A DNA stretch of 57,007 bases, from assembly GCA_049724395.1 (NCBI GenBank), contig JAUGWO010000336.1, positions 1 through 57,007 of the forward strand, written 5' to 3'. The notes under the pieces were generated by a model. It was not told the origin of the DNA and ran no database searches. It was given only the letters and a program-made list of their open reading frames with translations. The DNA comes from Spongospora subterranea f. sp. subterranea. Its lineage: Eukaryota; Endomyxa: Phytomyxea; Phytomyxea; Plasmodiophorida. A program made the position numbers and the translations under genes. Positions 35,322-46,092 of this stretch are shown here, piece after piece (positions within the stretch are counted from its first letter, which is position 1; every line of letters begins with the position of its first letter).

Positions 35322-36702
35322 TTAGCCCAGTTTCCCCTGCCGAGCTTTCTTCATCATGTGATGTAGAGATTTGTTGCTGAAATGGCTGATCAGTTGCGCG
35401 GTGCTGAATACGCCACCGATTATGGCGCATAGCTGGACGAGAAAATGTAGGAATGCCATTCGCCGCTGGGTAAACTGAACTGTAATTGGCGATAGGTCGT
35501 ATCTGAAATAAATTGCAGGTATTTGGAAATGTCCCTCCAAACTGTTTGAATTTGCTGTGAACTGAAATGTTCGCGTTATCCTCCCTGATAACTCCTTGTA
35601 TATGGTTGGAACCACTTTTATGTAGTATTCGAAACTTGTCGTGTGCACACTCTCTGAGCAACTTTGTTATGGATGGTGACAGGTACAGATGTTTAACGCA
35701 CCTGCTCCATCTTCCTTAACAACCCTGGAGACACCATCTAACGGATTGAATGCAGATATCGTTCCTGAAACCTGCACTTGTTCTCCATACGACAGATGGT
35801 GAATGATGTGGCTACAATTCATTGGGTGTTGCTACGATAACAATAAGATTAACAAACTATTTCAATGCAGAACATATATTACATCGCTAAAGTAAACATC
35901 TGCTAATTCATAATGTGCATGAGCACTGAGGTGAAAATTGCCTACACATCCATAACAAGTGAATGATTTGCAGAAAATTGCCCAACGGACCAATCACTGA
36001 CCAGGGACCTAAAAACACGTCCTGGTGTTAAACTCCAGTGATTTGAGATGCTGACGGAACTATAATACCTTCTTTACATAAACGCTTCCATGAACTCGGC
36101 AACCTTCACCAATATACTCTTTGGCTCCAGCAAATGTCAAACCCAATGCAGAAAACGGTTCCAATTTCGGGTTGCCGTGATGGTCTAATCGGGTCTTGAC
36201 TAATTCACCTCCGACATCTGTTTGGTGGGATCCCATTACGTCCTGCCTAAACAGAAGCATTGTTCGGCTATTTCAAAATCAAATTGTAATGTTTGACAAT
36301 AATCTCACACATCCACTGAAAGAACTGCAGAAATACAGTTCAATATATCAATAAGGCACAGATAGGTTTGTCAAAACTTACTTGAACAGGGTAATGCTAG
36401 CATTGATATATCCATATTAACAGCAAGTGTCATCTGATGTCCGTCCGGAGACGGATCGACAAACATCGTGTTCACGGTTTCCGTCGAAAGAAATGAAAAA
36501 AACTCGGACAGAAATAGTATCCCGATAATAACAAATGCGAATATGGATATCGATGCTCCAGCTACGGTTGGCTCTGGGAAAATGAAATGATAGCCAAGTA
36601 AGTTGCTTGTCAATTTGCCGAGTGTATCGGAGTTGGACCTGTTAGATCTGAGGGAACCTCCCGATAGACGTCGAACCTCTTTAACCCCCTTATAAAGGAC
36701 AT
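35322..36702 (-). CDS. ERGIC1: ER-Golgi intermediate compartment protein 1 (ERGIC1/Erv41 family), with 7-nt microexon
   Basis: Eight exons (36702-36639, 36573-36382, 36324-36309, 36246-36069, 36008-36002, 35941-35898, 35831-35702, 35653-35322) total 963 bp, 320 residues (human 290). The protein begins MSFIRGLKRFDVYREVPSDL, as in ERGIC1 (RRFDIYRKVPKDLT), then a membrane segment, a lumenal domain with EGCRVHGSVYVKK-VPG-NFHLSAHA, and ends IPAIYFRYDLSPITVQFT with a second membrane segment. ERGIC1 and its partners cycle cargo receptors between ER and Golgi. Exon 3 is 16 nt and exon 5 only 7 nt (GTCCCTG), which encodes exactly the Val-Pro-Gly of the invariant KVPGNFH block. All seven introns are 48-66 bp. 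Confidence 0.92.
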
Positions 36703-37384
36703 TTGGATAATGACAATACAACGAGAGAGGAAGAGATAGTGTGGGGGTTTGGGACAGTGATGTGGTAACGAGAGATTGGTATCGTTTGAAGGCAGGTGCG
36801 GGACTGGGCGACAGGGCCCAATATATGAACGGCCAGGTGATCGATAACTATAGGTGCCAGACCATCCCCTACCGTTCGCCAAGTGCTCCATTTCTGTATT
36901 GCATCCCGACGGTGGCACTGGCTGCCGCCGATCAACCGCATGAGCTCCTGTGCCGACCTGCCATGGCCATTCGCCATTTACCGACCAATCGTGTTGCCAG
37001 TTGTGGAATACTACATCGTGGCGAACAGGCTAGTAAAATTGCGGTAGAAACAAGGCAGGACGACCCTCAAACTTTGTATTCCTCAATGCTTGCCAAAAAC
37101 GATATATATATATATATTGGGGTAAGTGTTACCTGCAGCCCTGATACAAATGAAGCAAAAGAGTGAAACTATGATATTGGCAACATTCAATCTCGTGTAG
37201 ATGGATTAGATTCTTGAACAGCTCGTAAAAATGCCGACTGATCGACGGATTCTGGTGGGTCGATGAAACCTCCCTCCCTAGGTGAAAATGAGCAAAACTA
37301 CATCCGGCGTTGTCAGTGTCCTACAGGTTTTGATCGGAATTGCGTCTGATCCACCCTACAACCGCGTTTATCATGTCAAAGGCT
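36703..37384. other. Intergenic, ERGIC1 to alpha/beta hydrolase
   Basis: No gene recognised. A short TA repeat lies at about 37085-37099. Plus frames at 36741-37166 are unconvincing. Confidence 0.4.
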
Positions 37385-38331
37385 TTACCGCCGCCAAATC
37401 TTCCTAGAATCGTTAACATACTCTTTCACATTACCCATCACTAGATGTCCTACATATGATCTGCCCCGTCGATTTCAAACAGCACGTGCCGCGAAATATA
37501 TGCCCCCCATTCATGAGCTTCCTTTATGTGTACAACATCATCATCAGTTCCATGGACAGTGAAGACCTCAACATCGCTCCCAATCTTTTTCGCCTATTGA
37601 TCATTGTCGGCAATTGAGTTCCATCAGTAAACAACAAGTGTCAAACTGCTTCTCCCATTTCGATCTGTGTGCGTTCTTCTATAGTCTCTTTTGTTATCTT
37701 ATACGTTTTGCGACCACGTCGCAAATAGAAACTCCCTTCCTCATACAGAAGCATGGAGTTGCCCCTCGGTGAACTTCTCGAATATCCCTTCTTCCAGTCT
37801 GAACCGTCTATTTCGCACGATATAGTATTCCAGTGTGGATGGAGCCCATTAAACCGACCCGCTGATATTGCCGATCATTTTCACCTGATGAAATCGTGAT
37901 GAATATAATAGCGCCACATCGGCTCCCATAGAGTGGCCGACAATCGCTTTGCAAAACAACCCGCGTTCTAACAGGTATCGGAGAGCGCTATCCAGGTCTT
38001 CGACCTGGTCAGCATCTATCAAATGAGGGAGAGAAGGGCAATAACTGGGCAAAACCTGTTGATTATAAGCACCGAACTCCCAGCAACCAGCGCTTCGACC
38101 ACAGCCAGAGAAATCAAATCGGAAGACTCGATATGAGGTTTGCTGACAGATCTGAGTTGATAGAAGTGGAATCCATTTCCATTGGCAATCGGCAAATAGT
38201 CCATGACAAAGGATGATGACGTTTGTTGATCGCCCAGCGAAATGATCCGTCAGGATTCCATACAGCTCATAGCCCTTGTTGTTTTTAAATCGGACCTCTT
38301 CCTCGAGAAGAGCCGATGTGGGCGTCGTCAT
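37385..38331 (-). CDS. Alpha/beta hydrolase (serine esterase/lipase type), one frameshift
   Basis: Exons 38331-38056, 38004-37859, 37807-37647, 37593-37454 and 37403-37385 are joined by introns of 50-53 bp. The oxyanion block ILCHGLFADC, FRFDFSGCGRS, the nucleophile elbow GHSMGAD, the acid block TVHGTDDDVV and the catalytic His in GADH are all present, as in S33-type hydrolases. Exon 3 reads ISGRFRLEEGIFEKFTEGQL in one frame and EEGSFYLRRGRKTYKITKE in the next, so one extra base lies near 37755-37775, and the total (742 bp) is one over a multiple of three. The gene may be newly broken, or the base is a sequence error. Substrate unknown. Confidence 0.82.
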
Positions 38332-38440
38332 TGAACACAGATCTGCTGCTCACCAAGAAGATCCAATGACCCGATGTTCAACAATATGGGGTTTTGAACT
38401 GCGTGGGGTGGGGTAACAAATAATTTCGTTATTGCCCAGT

Positions 38441-38625
38441 CAGAGAAATCAAATCAGAAGACTCGATATGAGGTTTGCTGACAGGTCTGAGTTGACAGAA
38501 GTGGAATCCATTTCCATTGGCAATCGGCAAATAGTCCATGACATTGTCAGGTGGGGAGTTTGGCTGGGGCGGCACATCCTCGATTCAAAAACAACATCGG
38601 CGATGAGCTGTATGGAGTCCTGACG
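38441..38625. repeat. Direct plus inverted partial copies of hydrolase exon 1
   Basis: 38441-38543 repeats 38106-38208 in the same orientation with about three mismatches in 103 bp. Next to it, 38581-38625 is an inverted copy of 38249-38292, so the plus strand there reads RFKNNIGDELYGVLT like the protein's RFKNNKGYELYGILT. The two pieces come from one exon but lie in opposite directions, a sign of template switching or hairpin repair. Confidence 0.85.
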
Positions 38626-38722
38626 CGCGGCCACAATCCATCACAGAAGAAGAGACAGATATGGACAACTCTACTTCAGATCCGCTATCAAATTCTGATG
38701 CAGGTTCGTGTATGTTTGAAGA

Positions 38723-38908
38723 ACCGTGTTAGATTAATTTGGTTTAACGCTTCTGTCTGTAGATGAACAATTGGCAGCTGCAACAGCCAATTTCAAAGAC
38801 CCTCTAATTTATTCAAAAAAAGTCTAAAACCGACTTAAACGGTTGGGGTGCAGCTGCCAATTGTTCATCTGTAGACAGAAGCGTTGAACCAAATTGATCT
38901 AGCACGGT
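38723..38908. repeat. Foldback repeat, 60-bp arms
   Basis: Arms 38723-38782 and 38849-38908 are inverted copies at about 90 percent identity (shared GATGAACAATTGGCAGCTGC), with a 66-bp AT-rich spacer. It looks like a MITE-type or foldback element. Confidence 0.85.
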
Positions 38909-39046
38909 AACGACCGCGACGGCTTTATTTGCTCATTGCCGTGACGGAGCCCCCATCTCACGACAAGTATCTAACGAAACGACAAACGTGAACAGATTAT
39001 GTATTATATCTGATTGCGGTTGCGCATCAAAAATCGTGAACACGGT

Positions 39047-40126
39047 TTAAACAAAATTTACAATGTCGCGATCGCTGGGATACCTGATGAACCTATATGT
39101 GTTATACGCATCAATGAGCTGCAGGATCGGAAATGATGGGCAAAACAGAGATGTGAAGATTCTCTTGATCAGTGGAAATGTGGTCCGTTTTATAGCAAAA
39201 TACGCAACAGACCGAGAACAAACGGCAAACGAATAGGGGGAACAATGGGACAGGCGACATCGGCCTCGACTCAGCAGATACACAAATCGTAGAGCGCTGA
39301 TTTCCATGTTACGACGTGACCAATCAAAATGTGTGATTGCATAAAAGACCCCTTGTGAGAATATGATAATCAATCCCTTCGTAAAACACAATGCGTCCAT
39401 GAATACATAAGCGTTGTTGATAGTCACGGAAACAATTTTGAATGAGACAACGATCGTCGTAAATATGAAGCTGGAAATGCCTATGTTGGTGAGCATTGTG
39501 AATTCAACGGGAACTCTCCGAGAATAATGGCATATAGAAGCGGGAAGGAATAGCAGTAGCCATATAGACACAGTCAAAACTGGGCTTGCAGGAGCGATAG
39601 AAAGGATAAAAGCGAACACAATAACGAAATTTCTCGCTAATACTACCGGAGACGTATTAGTGATGAAACGCAGAGCGGTGCCTGATTGAGGGTTAGCCAA
39701 TTGAATTGCAGTAGAATGTCGCTCTTCACTTGGTTGTATCTCATTTATTTGCACTTCACTTTGTACGTCAACACTTTCGGGCTCGGGAGCTTCGGACTTT
39801 AATGACGAACCCGGCAGATGTGGTTTCGTCAGAGACTGGCTAGAATCCGATCGGCCAACAGGTTCGTCAGGAAATTTAGACGGGGACGCAGTCCTCTTTT
39901 CGAAAATCAGTGCCGATGATACGATAACGACGGTAATGATGATAAAGGTGATGATCCATACGCCTCTGCGGAAAGGGTTTTCAACATGGAGAGGTGTGCG
40001 ACGAGAGAAATGCCTACGCCTGCGCCTGCGCCTGGCGATATCGTTATTCTCAGGACCAGTCAACATGACACCTGGGCGGTACCGCTTGATCAGATCAAGC
40101 CATCGCCGTTTAGAGTCACGTTCCAA
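39047..40126 (-). CDS. Hypothetical multi-pass membrane protein
   Basis: A 359-residue single frame has a very basic N-terminus (seven consecutive Arg, about residues 32-38), a strong membrane segment at about 55-75, a hydrophilic acidic loop of about 85 residues, and then four or more hydrophobic segments between 160 and 266. The C-terminal part after residue 290 is less membrane-like and could include an unspliced intron. I recognise no family. The length of the frame and its hydropathy pattern support a real gene. Confidence 0.5.
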   Translation of the reverse strand: MERDSKRRWLDLIKRYRPGVMLTGPENNDIARRRRRRRHFSRRTPLHVENPFRRGVWIITFIIITVVIVSSALIFEKRTASPSKFPDEPVGRSDSSQSLTKPHLPGSSLKSEAPEPESVDVQSEVQINEIQPSEERHSTAIQLANPQSGTALRFITNTSPVVLARNFVIVFAFILSIAPASPVLTVSIWLLLFLPASICHYSRRVPVEFTMLTNIGISSFIFTTIVVSFKIVSVTINNAYVFMDALCFTKGLIIIFSQGVFYAITHFDWSRRNMEISALRFVYLLSRGRCRLSHCSPYSFAVCSRSVAYFAIKRTTFPLIKRIFTSLFCPSFPILQLIDAYNTYRFIRYPSDRDIVNFV

Positions 40127-41621
40127 TACGGCCCATCGACCACTTATTAGGGCTCAGCAGCATGACACATGGGAGCGACCAACCACGTCAACTCTACCGG
40201 CGGTACAGCTCTACCTACACCAAAACACTGTCTCCGATACAGTCCACGGGGTGATGCCGTGCGGAACCAGACTGGCACACAGTTATCCCATGGATACATC
40301 TTCTATCCGACAGCTTCTGCGTGACAAGAGCGGTAGGGAACTTGAGCACTCCGATTGCGTCTTACACTCATCATGAAAAACGCGGTTGATGAAAACGCTC
40401 CACTTCCGTCACTCAGGTTATAATCTAATATTGATTCGGGACAGACAGAGGTGCGGGTGATATCCAACACCGAAATCGACAGAGACACACACCCAGTTCA
40501 TTGAATTAATACCTGAGATATTTCCACATCTCACTACAGAAGGAATAACAGAGTCTACTACCATAAGTTTTTTTGAAAGCCACCGTTCCGGTTCACTGCA
40601 CCCAAAACCGACCGGCCCTTGTGACATTGTCAACGCGGAAAACCGGAACGGTGGGTCGGTGGCTTTCCAAAATGTATGGTGTAGCAAACAACAATTGCTG
40701 CGGCAAAAGAAAATTGGGTCATTGCCATGAACCTACTGGAGGTATTCTACTACCATAGCTTGCGCTCAACTAACGGGAGCGTTAAGGTAAAAAATGCTTC
40801 TTGCCGCCTCATTTCTGACCATGCGGTAATAGTAAGTAAGCAGCGACTTACTGAAAAGCGGGACATGAGACTAAAAAACAAATCACAGATGCAAATTTCT
40901 CTTGCGATCGCAAAAGCTTGTATTCACAGTCTGAGGGCAACACCAGGGCAGATAGGCTGATTTGGACGACCGGGAGATCGAATTAATGAATTTAAGGAAT
41001 CTGGCTTGAATATTTCTCATTGCCGTGTTGATGACGACAAATTGGCTCTTGATTGATGTAGAAACTGAGGAATCCGCTTTTTCAAAACTATCTGTTCCAT
41101 GACTCCTTCGCCTCATTTCGACTGCATCAAGGGAACAAGAGAAGACCCGTTGAGCATATCTACGGCAAGGGTTGGATGAGTTGGTGAACGAACACGCCAG
41201 GCAGTTAAAGAAAAGCTCAAGGCTATTGACTAATTTGAGGTTTTGATCCCTCGACCGTCGTCGTGCCAGATGAATAGGTCATGTGCCAAATTCGGCAACA
41301 AGTCGATTCAGAACCGGTCCCGCTCAACCTCGCATGTATTTCCGATTCCATGGGGATTGGTATTGCTTATCTGCACTGAAATGAATATCAAAGCGAGGGC
41401 GCTTGGGCCTCTGGTCAAAGTCCCCACAAACATTGTTCGTCTAATGAATTTCACAACAAAGGTTGTTTGAAGACCGTCGACATATTCTTCCTATATGGGA
41501 GTATGAGATAGACCGCACCTCAATGCTGTGTTGCAAGGTTAACGGCTGTCTTCCCCTTATCGGCCGTCCCTTTTACAGCCGTCCCACGATTCCATATATA
41601 GATTTTAAAGAAACAATCGAT
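40127..41621. other. Gene-poor stretch
   Basis: Only short frames without domains, plus a small foldback near 40.6 kb. Confidence 0.4.
40573..40668. repeat. Small imperfect foldback
   Basis: GAAAGCCACCGTTCCGGTT near 40573-40592 is answered by the inverted AACCGGAACGGTGG...GTGGCTTTC at about 40643-40668, with an 8-base insertion in the right arm. Confidence 0.7.
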
Positions 41622-41903
41622 TTACTGATCGGCTGTTTCCCCTTCTTCATAACTGGCCTCTGAATCCTGTCGTCGGCCCCTCCTGGTTTCGCCCGCGCTT
41701 CCAGGTCCTCCACCACCAATCGACACCTCCCTCCATCGCTGCGTCGTTGATTCCCACACTCGCAACACCGATGGATCGTTCACCTCCTGGATCTGATTGT
41801 GATAAGACTCACCATTAGCTTCCAGCGCTTCCTGTCGTTCTTGAGCTTCAGCTAATGCAGCCATATCAGCCCAGGTCCAATTTAGAGGCCCTTGCCACGC
41901 CAT
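41622..41903 (-). CDS. Hypothetical small hydrophilic protein
   Basis: A 93-residue frame starts MAWQGPLNWTWADM, continues with a Glu/Ala-rich helix (LAEAQERQEALEANG), a Gly-rich turn (SIGGGGPGS) and an acidic tail. No family recognised. It may be one exon of a longer gene. Confidence 0.4.
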   Translation of the reverse strand: MAWQGPLNWTWADMAALAEAQERQEALEANGESYHNQIQEVNDPSVLRVWESTTQRWREVSIGGGGPGSAGETRRGRRQDSEASYEEGETADQ

Positions 41904-42122
41904 GTCACCAAAAACCTAACCAAATTAGCTCTCTCTTTAAAAAAACTTCGATTAGATTTTGAGCGTTTGACCGTTACACGGAACGTTGAAATCCGCATTG
42001 ACTCCATCAGTCATCGATTCCGTATCAGTTGACCCATGACCATGAGTCAGAGAACCCGCCAATTCTCGACTCAACTATGGAAATATCTCCAAATATCGAC
42101 GTAAATATCTTGCGAACGGTTT

Positions 42123-43735
42123 GTGCTGTGGGAGGAAATGAGCCTTTTCTCAGCGCAAAGCGTGGCGGGACCGAGACCGAGTCCATCGCCGTTAGTGCTC
42201 CCTCGATTGGTGGCCCCATTGGCTAATGGGGTCGGTTCCCGTCCCGGTCTCAACCATGATCCTGGTTCATGTATTATCAGTCAATCGAGCCATTGGGCCA
42301 TTTCAACAGCAGTTCTCACCCACCATGCTAGAAGGGCGTTTTCGCAATACGCTCAACAGCTACGTCGTCTTCCATCGATTCGGGAGCTGCACCGTCGCCG
42401 AGTATTGTCAGAATTCCAATGCAAACTTCAACAGGCGATGGAAATATCACGACATGTTCCAAGACCGGAATACTTTCATAACGATCATCAACGATGGTCT
42501 CGAAGAGCGAAACAGCTACAGGAGATGTGGAAGGCGGAAGAGGGTTTGGGAATAGAACAATCTACGGTTTTTGCAGACGAGATTAAGATGTGGGAGGATA
42601 AGGTTCAAAGGTTGAAGAGGCAATTGAACAAAAAGAGAAGTGTGAGAAGGGAATCTATCGCTAAATTGCCAGAGAAAAAGGGTCCCGAGAGATGGGAGGG
42701 ATATCGAGAGAGGGAAATGTGAAGAAGATTGGAAGAAAGTGAGTGGTTCAGAATCGAATAGTAAGGAATACGTTGATGAGGTCACGGAAGATAGACCGGT
42801 TGAAAGGAATTTCGGTAATCGGAGAGAGATGGGGGGTATTGATGAGAAGGCAGCTGAGGAGGAGATGATGGGTGGCAGAGAGATGGAGGATATTGATGAG
42901 AAGACAGGGGATAGCCCTGTTGAGGAGGAGATGGAAAATATTGATGAGAAGGAAGGGGATATTGATGAGAAGACAGGGGATAGCCCTGTTGAGGAGGAGA
43001 TGGAAAATATTGATGAGAAGGAAGGGGATATTGATGAGAAGACAGGGGATAGTCCTGTTGAGGAGGAGATGGAAAATATTGATGATTGGGGGAAGGGGAT
43101 ATTGAGAAGGAAGGGGATATGAAAAAGCAGGGGATAGCCCAGCTGAGGAGGAGATGATGGGTGGCAGAGAGATGGAGGACGTAGATGAGACAATAGTGGA
43201 GGAGACCGGATCAGACCAAGAATATGAAAGAATCAGAAGGGCAAGCCTCGGTGAAGAGAATCAAAGTGATCAACAGGAATCGGATCAGGATGAGAATGGG
43301 TCAGACGCTGGATCAGGAACATCACTTAGCCAACAGCATCTTGTTCAAAGCAGAGCGAGCGACGTCGAAGTTCAGGAACAGCCTAAGAAACAAAATGTGA
43401 AGTCGTTACCGCGAACAAGGTCAATAATGAGGGCGAGTACAGGGAGAAGTGAACAGAGGAGATCAACTGTCACATTGAGGGGTGATGGGAGGAGTGGGGA
43501 TGGCGATGGGGCTGGATCAGTAGGGAATCTGCTACGAGAGAGGCACCCATCGATAATGAAGATTAGGGAGATGAGAGTGTCGCAATCACAACTGAAAATG
43601 GCCCTGGATAAGGAGAAGATGCGGTGGATTGAGCATCAAAATATGGTTTCGGCTGAAGTCGCCAAACTCAAAGATAAACGAAAGGAACAGTTGAATCAAG
43701 TAATTATGAGTTGCGATGGAGTTTTTACCGCTTGA
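42123..43735 (+). CDS. Hypothetical acidic coiled-coil protein with 23-residue repeats
   Basis: Three open stretches on the plus strand (42123-42722, 42739-43122, 43154-43735) look like one gene. The first has basic coiled-coil helices (RRLPSIRELHRRRVLSEF, then KVQRLKRQLNKKR). The second holds 23-residue acidic repeats around EKTGDSPVEEEMENIDEKEG. The third is acidic, then Ser/Arg-rich, ending in another helix. No family is recognised; the charge pattern suggests a nuclear or cytoskeletal scaffold, which is a guess. The 5' end is not defined, and the stop at 42722 and the stop after the repeats both need an intron or a frameshift. A large Ser/Pro-rich minus frame here is only the antisense of the repeats. 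Confidence 0.45.
42892..43086 (+). repeat. 69-bp tandem repeat, nearly three copies
   Basis: Units start at 42892, 42961 and 43030, exactly 69 bp apart, and encode 23 residues each. The first two are nearly identical; the third has AGTCCTG where the others have AGCCCTG and then diverges. Recent expansion. Confidence 0.9.
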
Positions 43736-43797
43736 TTCATTCATGGAAATTCTATAGACATTATCGACTATGAGAGCAGAGTTATCGTCACGTCAGA

Positions 43798-44190
43798 ATG
43801 CATTGGCGAAATACTTCCAAAGCGCTCGAGGAAGAGACCCAAACATCTGCCGAATTTGAGCGAATAATCAGCGAGACCAACTCCATCCTGATCGGGCGCC
43901 AAGAACTAATCGACCTGTATTCGGTCAAGAAGAAGGAGCAATCGAAGGACAGTTTCCAGACCCAATACATTGGCAGATTGCTGCGAAGGCGATTCGCTCA
44001 CACCGTCTCGCAACTGAACTCGCAATTGACCGTTTTCAGTACCGGGTCGGATCGATTGTCGCTCTTAGCTCGTTGTCCTCGCTGTCTGGAGCTGCTCAAA
44101 CAGCCATTGTATGATTTCACTAATCACGAGTTCAAGTGCAGTCACTGCTATCGCCAGGCGAACGGTATTGTCACTCGAGTGTCGGGTTGA
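43798..44190 (+). CDS. Hypothetical zinc-ribbon protein
   Basis: A 130-residue frame has a helical N-terminal two-thirds (SAEFERIISETNS, KKKEQSKDSFQTQY) and a C-terminal CPRC-x16-CSHC pattern that would bind one zinc. The family is not recognised. It follows the acidic coiled-coil frame by 63 bp in another frame, and could be its last exon or a separate gene. Confidence 0.5.
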   Translation: MHWRNTSKALEEETQTSAEFERIISETNSILIGRQELIDLYSVKKKEQSKDSFQTQYIGRLLRRRFAHTVSQLNSQLTVFSTGSDRLSLLARCPRCLELLKQPLYDFTNHEFKCSHCYRQANGIVTRVSG

Positions 44191-44532
44191 GTCAGGCGTT
44201 GACCTTGGCCTGAACAGACGCCGGAACCGTGTCAGGGGTCAGATCCCACGATCTCGACACGTTCATGACCCGGCTGGACATGCTCCATTTCCATATTCAC
44301 AGCATGAGGCAGATGCAGAGAAATCTGGCCGCGCGACTACTGTGAAACACACTTTCGTAAACCGCAAACCCAAGTTCCTGAACTATGCATTCTTGAGATT
44401 CATTAGCTAAAAAAATATCAATCGGCAGTTGTAAACGCCAAACCAGGACATGCAATAGCAATAGACAATTCAGCTGAGAAGGAGTGGGGGAAGACTGAGA
44501 AATGAAAAAAGGAGGAGGAATTGAGTAAAATA
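44191..44532. other. Short intergenic stretch
   Basis: Convergent 3' ends of the zinc-ribbon frame and DUS1. No feature seen. Confidence 0.5.
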
Positions 44533-45721
44533 TTAATGTACTGTTTTATAGGGTAATCTGTGCCTCATATACCATGATGGGAATATTGTTAGGTCCTGGT
44601 CGTGATCCTCTATCAAACGCAACGCCTCTCGAATCGAGTCGGGACCCCTGTTCTTGTTGTGGCAGATCAAGTCGCGAACGGACGGCATCCCCTGGATGGC
44701 CCTGAACAGGATCTTGGTGATGTGCAGGAATATCTGGCTCTGTTGGGCGCCATATTGCTGGGCGTGGTCCAGATAGGTTAAGGCGTGTTTAACCATAACC
44801 GATATGGGTGTGGGGTCCACGCCAGTGAACAGACCTGGGTTAGCGAGAAGCGATTCGCTGGCCATAACTCCATCGGCGCCTGTCACTCGTAAACAATCCT
44901 CTATGTCGTCCAACGACCCAATTCCGCCGTTGGCGATCACGGGAATATCGACCGACTCTTTGATCAGGCGAATCGCTTTCCAGTCGCACACGCCGACGTC
45001 GTTTTTGATGTTCTCCTTTCGTCGACCGTGAACCGTGATCATGGAGCAACCGCTAAACCATATCAGGCAACGAGATTTGGAGACGATTTACTGGCGTTCA
45101 CCTTCGCTGGAGTAAAGCGCACAGGGACAGCGTGTCGTCGATCGAGTCCAATAATCGTATTTTACAGGTAACGGGAATGGACAGATTAGTGGCCAATATT
45201 CGAACCTGGGAAGATCGTATTACGAATAATTTGGGGGAATTCGACACGTGAGAATACCATCGCCTCAATCGTTTCGGTATCATTTAACAGCCAAGCGCCA
45301 TATCTACCCCGTTTGGCAATTTTTTGTGGACAGCCCAGGTTGATATCGATGAAATCGCACTGATTTTGAACTAATAACGCCGCTTCCAAAAGCGTCTATG
45401 AAATGATTCGGGATTGAGATTGACGACGGGGACTGAGTTTGAGATCGATAATTGACCTGAGGGTCGTGAGGAGGCGAACTGCACCCCTAGCGGTCTGTCG
45501 GTCTCACAGGTCGAGAACGCTTTCAGCCGGGATTTCGGTGTCTGACGGGCGTAGACGGCCGCGTTGATCATGGGCGATATACAGAGATCGGCGCCGAGCG
45601 ATCGGGTCATCATTCGGAATGCGAGCTCGGATCCGTCCACCATTGGGGCGCAGACGAACCGAGGACAACCCAGCTGTTGACGGAAGAACGTCCAGGCCTG
45701 AACTGGACGAGACAGATCCAT
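44533..45721 (-). CDS. DUS1L: tRNA-dihydrouridine synthase 1 (DUS1)
   Basis: Four exons (45721-45434, 45395-45258, 45205-45102, 45052-44533) total 1050 bp, 349 residues. It reads CAPMVDGSELAFRMM, then across the first junction LEAALLVQNQCDFIDINLGC, IAKRGRYGAWL, SIPVTCKIRL, MITVHGRRKE and VIANGGIGSLDD, the FMN-binding barrel blocks of DUS1, with the active-site Cys in LGCPQ. The enzyme reduces uridines 16/17 of cytoplasmic tRNAs using NADPH. The Cys-rich C-terminal region of the human protein (about 470 residues) is absent. The first intron would be 38 bp, the shortest supported here; the others are 52 and 49 bp. Confidence 0.92.
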
Positions 45722-46092
45722 GATATCCTTCCCCGATGATCAAAACCCCAAACACACACGTGAGATGGCCGTATCGGACTCCGTAGCCCATCACGGACAC
45801 CGGAAACACCCACATTGGAACAACCTGACCATGATCGGGATTGAGTCAAGATCGCATTGTTGAGTTGGAAGCGCGAATTGGCTACCTAGTCCATTGCGGA
45901 GAGAGGTGTTGAATCTACATTTGTATCTCGGCCAATGTTGGCCAGAATCCAAAAGAATTATACCGAGAAAAGTTGATATGAATACAACAGAATAATCCTA
46001 TAACCTCTTGTGGAACTAACTTCTATAAGCCCGTCAGGTTTATTTGACTTCATCTACCTTACTTGTTGAGTGATTGGTGGGTCAACCATTAT
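45722..46092. other. Short intergenic stretch
   Basis: No feature seen between the Cys-module gene and DUS1. Confidence 0.5.

Larger units (their letters stand above)
38332..39046. other. Rearranged duplicates upstream of the hydrolase
   Basis: This gap is made mostly of two partial copies of the hydrolase gene and a foldback repeat, listed separately. I see no other gene. Confidence 0.7.

Noticed and set aside
42516-43193. 225-residue Ser/Pro/Ile-rich minus-strand frame
   Set aside because: It is the antisense reading of the 69-bp acidic repeats; its low complexity comes from the repeat.
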